Below, piece by piece: positions 14,169 to 19,171 of a stretch of 19,171 nucleotides of DNA. A model generated the notes under the pieces. That model was not told where the DNA came from. It ran no database searches and saw nothing but the letters and a program-made list of their open reading frames with translations. A program made the position numbers and the translations under genes. Source of the DNA: Spirochaetaceae bacterium (GTDB lineage Bacteria > Spirochaetota > Spirochaetia > Treponematales > Breznakiellaceae); NCBI GenBank assembly GCA_031283025.1, contig JAITCP010000167.1, forward strand, positions 1-19,171. Reading direction: 5' to 3'. How positions within the stretch are numbered: position 1 is the first letter of the stretch; each line of letters opens with the position of its first letter.

Positions 14169-14362
14169 AGCCTCATTTAGTAAAACCTGCCAACCTCCAG
14201 TATAAGCCGGAATTGATTTTTTTGTCAAACCCCCGCATCGTCCATTCCCCTCTATATCATATCGGCAAGTAAAAGAGATAAAAATGAAGGTTTTTGGTTT
14301 TTTTCCATGTTTTTATCCCTTATCCTTATATCGCAGGGGAATTTCCGGTAAAATATAAGCCC

Positions 14363-15088
14363 ATGCGTTTAGAGGACGTTATTTTTGTATTAGCCAGGCC
14401 CTCGGAGCCCGGTAATACCGGCGCAGTCTGCCGGGCGGTGAAAAATATGTGCTTACGGCGGCTCCGTATTGCCGCATCGGAACTGCCCACTACCCCGGCT
14501 GACACGGAAAAACTCCTTTCGCGGGCAGTCCATGCGGCGGAGATATGGGAGGGGGCCGAACACTTTGACAGCTTGCAGGCGGCCCTGGCGGATTGCGCCG
14601 TTTCTGTGGGAACCAGCCGCAGACGGGGCCGCCGCCGCAAATCCAGCACCCTGACTCCCCGGGAATTGGCGGCTTTTCTTAAAGACAAAAACGGCAAGGC
14701 GGCCATTGTTTTTGGCAATGAAAGGACGGGCCTAAACGGGGAAGAGCTTGAATTATGCAACATGGCCTCCCATATCCCCGTAAACCCGGAATTTCCTTCC
14801 ATAAATCTTTCTCATGCGGTTCAAATTTATGCCTATGAATTGTACCAGACTCTGGAACAGCCGTGCCGCGCTGTCCCCGGTCAGTGGGTTCCCATGGCCG
14901 CCGGGGAAATAGACACGCTGGTAAAGAACACCACCCGTTCCCTGGCTTCCATCGGCTTTTATAAACATCCCGGAAGGGAGGAACAGGAACGGTTTTTGCG
15001 CGACCTTATGGCACGTGCAGGTTTATCTTTAAGTGAAGGGAGGTACTTGAGCAATATCATAGCCAAGGCGGGAAGATTAGGAATTTAG
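14363..15088 (+). CDS. trmJ: TrmJ-type RNA 2'-O-methyltransferase (SPOUT family)
   Basis: A 241-residue SAM-dependent enzyme. It shows the three SPOUT motifs of the TrmH/TrmJ group: motif 1 R-P-x-x-P-G-N-T-G-A-x-x-R-A-x-K-N-M (12-29, with the conserved Asn and Arg), motif 2 F-G-N-E-R-T-G-L (117-124) and motif 3 I-P-V-N-P-E-F-P-S-I-N-L-S-H-A-V-Q (138-154), which form the knotted SAM site. In Escherichia coli TrmJ methylates the ribose of position 32 in tRNA; a different RNA target is possible. A longer frame from 14294 exists, but the ATG at 14363 begins the domain at its usual place. The ribosome binding site is poor. The gene converges on the pantothenate kinase gene and the ends overlap by 12 bp. 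Confidence 0.82.
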   Translation: MRLEDVIFVLARPSEPGNTGAVCRAVKNMCLRRLRIAASELPTTPADTEKLLSRAVHAAEIWEGAEHFDSLQAALADCAVSVGTSRRRGRRRKSSTLTPRELAAFLKDKNGKAAIVFGNERTGLNGEELELCNMASHIPVNPEFPSINLSHAVQIYAYELYQTLEQPCRAVPGQWVPMAAGEIDTLVKNTTRSLASIGFYKHPGREEQERFLRDLMARAGLSLSEGRYLSNIIAKAGRLGI

Positions 15089-15901
15089 ATTCTGTTCCCA
15101 GCTTAAGGCGGCGCCAATGGCGGTAGTGTACTCTGCGTTTTCCGGGTATTCAAACTGTACCTTGTACATGGCGGTAATTTCTTCCAATACCCGCCGCCCC
15201 AGGAGGTTGCCGCTGCCGGTTCCGGTAACTACCACGCGGTCGGTGTTTCTGCTCTTGGCGGCAAAAACTGAAAGCATACCGATTACCTGATATACCATGT
15301 TGATAAGGGCCATGGCGATGTCTTCATTCCGGGCGCTGTCCAGCATTTTGCCAAAGTTTGAAGCGGTACTCTCTTTATTAAGAAAACTTAAACCTGTTTC
15401 CATGATGTCGCCCATTAAAAGGTCTACCTGACTGAGCTTTCCTTTTTCCGCCAGTTCCATGATGCCGGAAAATTCCGAGACGGAAAGAAGTTTTTTTGCC
15501 AGTCCCAGAATTGTGCCGCCGCCTACGCCGGAACCGCCCATGTGGGAGATGCCGCCGCTTTGCGCGTCGATAATCGCCGTGCCGGTACCCACATTGGCGA
15601 TGATGATATTGTTCCTGCCCGCCAGGAACATTCCCCCTATGCCGATGGATGTAATTTCGTCCGCCTTTCCGGCAGGTATGCCGAAAAGATCGTCCTTGAG
15701 TTTTCCCATCCCCGCTCCGGTGATCATGATCCGCCCGATTTCTCCAATCTTAATGCCGTTTTCCACGATCATTTTGCCAAAAGCCCCGGTGGCCGACGTT
15801 ACCGCATCCAGCGCCTTTGTTTTGATTTTATGGATTACCCGGCCTTCCTGTATGGAAACCGCCTTGGTGGTTGTGCTGCCTATGTCTATGCCGATTATCA
15901 T
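15077..15901 (-). CDS. coaW: type II pantothenate kinase
   Basis: A 274-residue ASKHA-fold kinase that phosphorylates pantothenate with ATP, the first step of coenzyme A synthesis. It begins with the phosphate-1 motif G-I-D-I-G-S-T-T-T-K (4-13). It also has N-V-G-T-G-T-A (103-109), M-G-G-S-G-V-G-G-G-T-I-L-G-L (121-134), S-T-A-S-N-F-G near 180 and V-T-G-T-G-S near 228, which together match type II PanK (Staphylococcus CoaW) rather than the related BadF/HgdC activators, whose Fe-S cysteines are absent. Glu82 probably is the catalytic base. It lies 11 nt downstream of the PilZ gene, so the two likely form an operon; TAGGAT gives a ribosome binding site. Length equals that of the bacterial family. 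Confidence 0.85.
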   Translation of the reverse strand: MIIGIDIGSTTTKAVSIQEGRVIHKIKTKALDAVTSATGAFGKMIVENGIKIGEIGRIMITGAGMGKLKDDLFGIPAGKADEITSIGIGGMFLAGRNNIIIANVGTGTAIIDAQSGGISHMGGSGVGGGTILGLAKKLLSVSEFSGIMELAEKGKLSQVDLLMGDIMETGLSFLNKESTASNFGKMLDSARNEDIAMALINMVYQVIGMLSVFAAKSRNTDRVVVTGTGSGNLLGRRVLEEITAMYKVQFEYPENAEYTTAIGAALSWEQNLNS

Positions 15902-15912
15902 AACGAACTATC

Positions 15913-16686
15913 CTAGAACTTCATTTCCTCATCCATTTTGATCTGAAGATTTTTTTGGATGTACGTTCTGATTTTTACCCGTACCGCAGGGTCTACTTTG
16001 GCTGTAAAAAGAAAAACATAGACTTTATCCGGCCCGTCCATACGAAAGCCAAAGACAATTCCTTCCGCTTTTATAAGAACGCCCTGTAATTTTATTTGTA
16101 TGTTGGGAAAAAGCTCATTCTTGACCAATTCCGGATCTTCCGGAAATGTGCAGGCCAGGCCTACTACGCTAATGTCCCTGATTTCTCCCGTAACAAAACC
16201 GTTCTTGGTGGGAAGATTTATTGTTGTCATTTTTTCATCACGGGTATCGGCCCGGATATATTTACGCCGGCCTTTGGCGTCTGCGGCTTTAAGCATAGCC
16301 AGCAGGACATCTACAACCTTGGTTTTATCTGTCTTAACGTGGATAAACCCGCAGGAAACCTTTAGGGTATTTATATAAAGACGGCGGGCATCATCGCTGT
16401 TGGTGCTGGAAAGAATTCCCACATCAACGTCTCTGGTAGCCTGTTCCCCCATTATTTGCCGTATCCATGCTTCCCATTTAGCAGCGGAAAGCGTTTCATC
16501 AATACTGGCAAGTACTATGGAATTGGTATGATTTTTTAGGATTTTTTGAAGTTTTGTTTCGTCCTTGACTATATAAACTTCATATTCCTGCTGAACCAAT
16601 TCCTCTATAATTACGTTTTGTACAAAGGCCGAGGGGTGAACGAAAAAAATCATTTTCCCCGTTAATGCGGCATTGTCATCACTCAT
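15913..16686 (-). CDS. PilZ-domain c-di-GMP effector with receiver-like N-terminus
   Basis: A 257-residue cytoplasmic protein. Residues about 10-130 resemble a degenerate response-regulator receiver fold (alternating strands and helices, with A-S-I-D-E at 60-64), without a clear phosphorylation triad. Residues about 138-245 form a PilZ domain with the c-di-GMP binding marks R141-x3-R145 and D171-x-S173-x2-G176, so nucleotide binding is likely. In spirochaetes PilZ proteins affect motility and colonisation; the target here is unknown. It precedes coaW by 11 nt, and its start is only 29 bp from the divergent apbE start, so their promoters must overlap or lie inside coding sequence. The ribosome binding site is weak. 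Confidence 0.82.
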   Translation of the reverse strand: MSDDNAALTGKMIFFVHPSAFVQNVIIEELVQQEYEVYIVKDETKLQKILKNHTNSIVLASIDETLSAAKWEAWIRQIMGEQATRDVDVGILSSTNSDDARRLYINTLKVSCGFIHVKTDKTKVVDVLLAMLKAADAKGRRKYIRADTRDEKMTTINLPTKNGFVTGEIRDISVVGLACTFPEDPELVKNELFPNIQIKLQGVLIKAEGIVFGFRMDGPDKVYVFLFTAKVDPAVRVKIRTYIQKNLQIKMDEEMKF

Positions 16687-16715
16687 GGGATTATGGTAGC
16701 TTAAAAAATAACATC

Positions 16716-17855
16716 ATGCAAGAAGTCAACGCATTAGCCGTTAAATTCCGTACAATTTTGCGGTTCATCCCTATACAATTAACGCTTTTACTTCTTCCCT
16801 TTTGCGGCTGTCTAAAAGCTCCGAATTCCGGCGTCCGGGTGGAATATGTCCTGGGTACTTTTTGCCGCATAGACCTTTTTGAAAACGGAAACGCCGGATT
16901 GTACGGGCGGCTCTTTGACCGGCTTGCGGAACTGGATCGTATTTTAAGCGCAAACCGGGACGATTCGGAACTGGCTCTGCTTAACCGTAATGCGGGGCTG
17001 GAGCCGACAGGTGTTTCGCCGGAGTTGTCCGCCGTTCTGGAGCGTGCCCTGTACTTTGCCGGAATTTCCGGCGGCGCTTTTGACCCGGCCGTGGGCCCCC
17101 TGGTAAAACTTTGGGGCATAAGTACGGATAGCCCCCGGATCCCCCGGAACGGGGAAATCGGCGCCGCCCTGGAACTGGTTAACTGGCAGGATGTAGATAT
17201 AATGCCGGATACCGGCACGGGTACTGCCGACGGCTCCGCTGGAATGACCGTCGGCACAGTCTTCCTAAGAAGGCCGGGCATGGCCCTGGATTTGGGCGCC
17301 ATTGCCAAGGGCTATGCTGCGGATGAGCTGGTACGAATACTCCGTGAAACGGAAGTGCCCGGAGCCCTTATCGACCTGGGGGGGAATATTTATGTCTGGG
17401 GAAACAAGGCGGACGGCAAACCCTGGCTTGTGGGGGTGCAGGACCCTTTGGACAGCCGGGGAAGCTATGCGGGAATTTTGGAACTGGCAGGCAGTATATC
17501 CGTGGTAACCTCCGGGGTGTATGAACGGTATTTTACCGGTGATGACGGAAAGCGCTATCACCATATTTTTGGATTAACAGAAGATGAAGATGCCGGAATG
17601 AAGAACCCCAGGGGTTATCCGGTGGAGAACGGCCTCCTTTCCGTAACGGTCATTGCCGTTTCATCCATGGATGCCGACGCCCTTTCCACTTCCTGTTTTG
17701 CCCTGGGCTATGAAAAGGGCCTTGCCCTGGCGGCGGCAAACGGGGCGGAAGTTCTTTTTATTTTTGAAGATAAAACGATTCGGGGCAGTCCGGGGGCTAT
17801 GTCCGTGTTCACCGTCTCAAATAACTCTTTTCGGGTATCCAAATCCCCGCTTTAG
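16716..17855 (+). CDS. apbE: ApbE-family FAD:protein FMN transferase, lipoprotein
   Basis: A 379-residue exported flavin transferase that attaches FMN to threonine in targets such as Rnf/Nqr subunits, or hydrolyses FAD as in Treponema pallidum Ftp. A hydrophobic signal (residues about 13-30) ends in F-C-G-Cys32, a usable lipobox. Family motifs: G-T-F-C-R-I-D near 47, F-D-P-A-V-G-P-L near 122, L-G-A-I-A-K-G-Y-A-A-D (193-203), L-I-D-L-G-G-N (218-224), V-T-S-G-V-Y-E-R-Y-F near 264 and M-D-A-D-A-L-S-T (318-325), with the Mg-binding Asp and Thr. It is odd that the usual D-P-x-T-G-Y-P after the H-I pair is replaced by an acidic insertion (about 285-298) ending N-P-R-G-Y-P. The ATG at 16716 is chosen over 16665, which would overlap the PilZ gene. 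A G/C-tract block follows the stop directly. Confidence 0.88.
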   Translation: MQEVNALAVKFRTILRFIPIQLTLLLLPFCGCLKAPNSGVRVEYVLGTFCRIDLFENGNAGLYGRLFDRLAELDRILSANRDDSELALLNRNAGLEPTGVSPELSAVLERALYFAGISGGAFDPAVGPLVKLWGISTDSPRIPRNGEIGAALELVNWQDVDIMPDTGTGTADGSAGMTVGTVFLRRPGMALDLGAIAKGYAADELVRILRETEVPGALIDLGGNIYVWGNKADGKPWLVGVQDPLDSRGSYAGILELAGSISVVTSGVYERYFTGDDGKRYHHIFGLTEDEDAGMKNPRGYPVENGLLSVTVIAVSSMDADALSTSCFALGYEKGLALAAANGAEVLFIFEDKTIRGSPGAMSVFTVSNNSFRVSKSPL

Positions 17856-17897
17856 CCCCCACTCCCTACTCCCTACTCCCCACTCCCCACTCCCCAT
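17856..17897 (-). repeat. C-tract block (G-tract on minus strand) between apbE and the CHAT gene
   Basis: Seven or more runs of three to five C separated by 3 nt (mostly A-C-T or T-A-C-T units). On the minus strand this is a strong G-quadruplex pattern. It fills the 47-bp gap between convergent genes, starts one base after the apbE stop, and resembles 4113-4144 inverted. Confidence 0.65.
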
Positions 17898-17902
17898 TCC
17901 TG

Positions 17903-19171
17903 CTAATCCATCATCACACACGCCGCCCAGAAATACGGCTCCGAAAAACGCCCGTCTTTCCGCAGACTCCGTTGCGCCGCCTTGAACGCTTCCTGCTTGC
18001 TCATCCCGGACAGCCAGTTCCGGTAAAACTCTCCCATTATGATTGATGTTGCCTTGTCGTTTACTTCCCACAGGCTCATTACCAGCGTCTGCGCCCCGGC
18101 AAGCTTGAACGCCCGCTGTAACCCAAACACACCCTCGCTGTTGTTCACGTTTCCCAGCGCAGTTACGCACGCCGACAGTACTATCAGTTCCGCCCCCAAC
18201 AGATTCATCTTTGCTACATCGTCCGCAAACAGTATGCCGTTCTCCACTCCTTCTACCGGCTTACCCGTCCACGCATTGTTGCCCCCGGCTAGAATCAAAC
18301 CGGAACGCAAAAGCTGGTTTTCATAAGCCTTTCGCCCGCCGCCCAGACGTTCTAATCGTTCCTGTTTTTCATAGTCCTTCTCTACGTCCTCCATAAAAAA
18401 CCCGTGCGTCGCCAGGTGGATGATTGATGTCTTCTTCCCGCTTAAAGCCTTAAACGATTCCTTGTTCCCCTTAACGCCGCTGTACCGGATAACCCGTATC
18501 TGCCTTCCCTCCAAAAGGCGCTGTATGTCCCTGCTTTCATCAAGAGAGCCGCCCAGAAAATTCCAGGGGCCTCCCCTTGTACCATCTGTGGGAAATACCG
18601 CACTACCCCGCGTATCCGTGACCGGCACATTATACGCCAGCGCTTCTTCCCGCATGGTATCCGCGTCAACCGTATAATCCAGGCCACCGTACACGACGGC
18701 AGAATTGGGCCTACCTGCGGTTTTTGTTTTCAGGTAAACAACTTCGCGTGTACTGGAGACCAGATTAAGGCCGTATTTGTCCATAAGCCTTGATTTAGCA
18801 TTTACAGGAATGGCGCTAAAGGATACTTTGTGCAGAAGGCCCGAAGGGGAGTAATAGACAGTTGTAACGCCCTTAAGAACTTTTTCCAGCGGCTTCCAGA
18901 CCGCGTTGTAGAGGGCAGGGCCGAACACATCGTAAAGAATCCGCGCCTGTTCCTGAGGACACTTACCTTCAAGTTTAGCGAAAAGCTCCGCCAGCATGTT
19001 TTCTTCACAGAGCGGCACCCATTCCAGCGCTTTCATGCTGGGCTTTACAACAAGCGCGGCGTACTGGATTTTGTCCGTCCATTTTTTGTCGTAAAGTCTG
19101 AAGGACACAAACTCGATAGCGGCTTCTTTTGCCTGCAAACTTTTCTGTACACTCTGCCAGTTGACAGCCAA
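17903..19171 (-). CDS. CHAT-domain caspase-like protease, 3' part only
   Basis: 422 codons are visible; the gene runs off the right edge and its start is outside, since the edge codon is an internal-looking TTG. Residues about 1-60 look like the end of a helical (perhaps TPR) region. The rest is a CHAT domain with a proposed catalytic His in I-I-H-L-A-T-H-G-F-F, Cys in L-S-A-C-V-T-A-L-G, and the family ending P-Y-F-W-A-A-C-V-M. CHAT proteins are cysteine proteases of the caspase/separase clan, often fused to TPR arrays and used in signalling or defence. No partner is visible: the neighbour is a convergent apbE gene. Both catalytic residues are kept, so it is probably active. Confidence 0.85.
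   Translation of the reverse strand: MAVNWQSVQKSLQAKEAAIEFVSFRLYDKKWTDKIQYAALVVKPSMKALEWVPLCEENMLAELFAKLEGKCPQEQARILYDVFGPALYNAVWKPLEKVLKGVTTVYYSPSGLLHKVSFSAIPVNAKSRLMDKYGLNLVSSTREVVYLKTKTAGRPNSAVVYGGLDYTVDADTMREEALAYNVPVTDTRGSAVFPTDGTRGGPWNFLGGSLDESRDIQRLLEGRQIRVIRYSGVKGNKESFKALSGKKTSIIHLATHGFFMEDVEKDYEKQERLERLGGGRKAYENQLLRSGLILAGGNNAWTGKPVEGVENGILFADDVAKMNLLGAELIVLSACVTALGNVNNSEGVFGLQRAFKLAGAQTLVMSLWEVNDKATSIIMGEFYRNWLSGMSKQEAFKAAQRSLRKDGRFSEPYFWAACVMMD

Noticed and set aside
14078..14272. 64-residue plus-strand ORF before trmJ
   Set aside because: It lies in AT-rich leader sequence, overlaps the STAS start and has no ribosome binding site or recognisable motif.

Overview
The window looks like a chromosomal segment from a Treponema-like spirochaete of moderate G+C content. 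The evidence is indirect: two lipoproteins with spirochaete-style signal peptides, a lipoprotein-type ApbE, a P13-like small envelope protein, a PilZ protein, a STAS anti-anti-sigma protein, and a lipoprotein built like the variable protein TvpA of Treponema denticola. No rRNA, tRNA or CRISPR array was seen.

Left part (1-7.8 kb), an accessory region. It opens with two copies of a 161-bp hairpin-bearing direct repeat (28-188 and 720-880) around a stretch holding only doubtful small ORFs. Then come an XRE-type repressor (minus strand) and, divergent from it, a large lipoprotein gene (1526-4111) built as Ig-Ig-FGE-Ig-FGE. A 22-bp dyad in the gap between them is a candidate operator. The C-terminal tail of the last FGE/C-type-lectin domain looks like the variable region (VR) of a diversity-generating retroelement (DGR). 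It has run-on NNC/NNT codons and almost no adenine, and it differs sharply from the otherwise near-identical first FGE domain. No reverse transcriptase or template repeat is present here, so any DGR would act in trans. A repeat-rich 425-bp spacer follows, then a DUF6273-like lipoprotein, a small P13-like envelope protein, and a tyrosine recombinase with an attC-like hairpin at its 3' end and a 2 x 30-bp tandem repeat upstream.

Middle (7.8-13.5 kb). A predicted outer-membrane protein converges, across a 17-bp-stem hairpin, on a minus-strand three-gene operon. The operon encodes two multi-spanning membrane proteins and a membrane-anchored J-domain protein of DjlA-like layout. A 412-bp spacer holds two more hairpins of the same family and three DnaA-box-like 9-mers.

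Right part (13.5-19.2 kb), mostly housekeeping or signalling. In order: a STAS protein with a C-terminal zinc ribbon, a TrmJ-type RNA 2'-O-methyltransferase converging on a type II pantothenate kinase, a PilZ c-di-GMP effector in operon with that kinase, a divergent ApbE flavin transferase lipoprotein, and the 3' part of a CHAT-domain (caspase-like) protease gene that runs off the window.

The most interesting signals are the double VR-like FGE lipoprotein, the G-tract elements placed just after stop codons, the attC-like element beside the recombinase, and two hairpin families whose apex is conserved while the stem changes.
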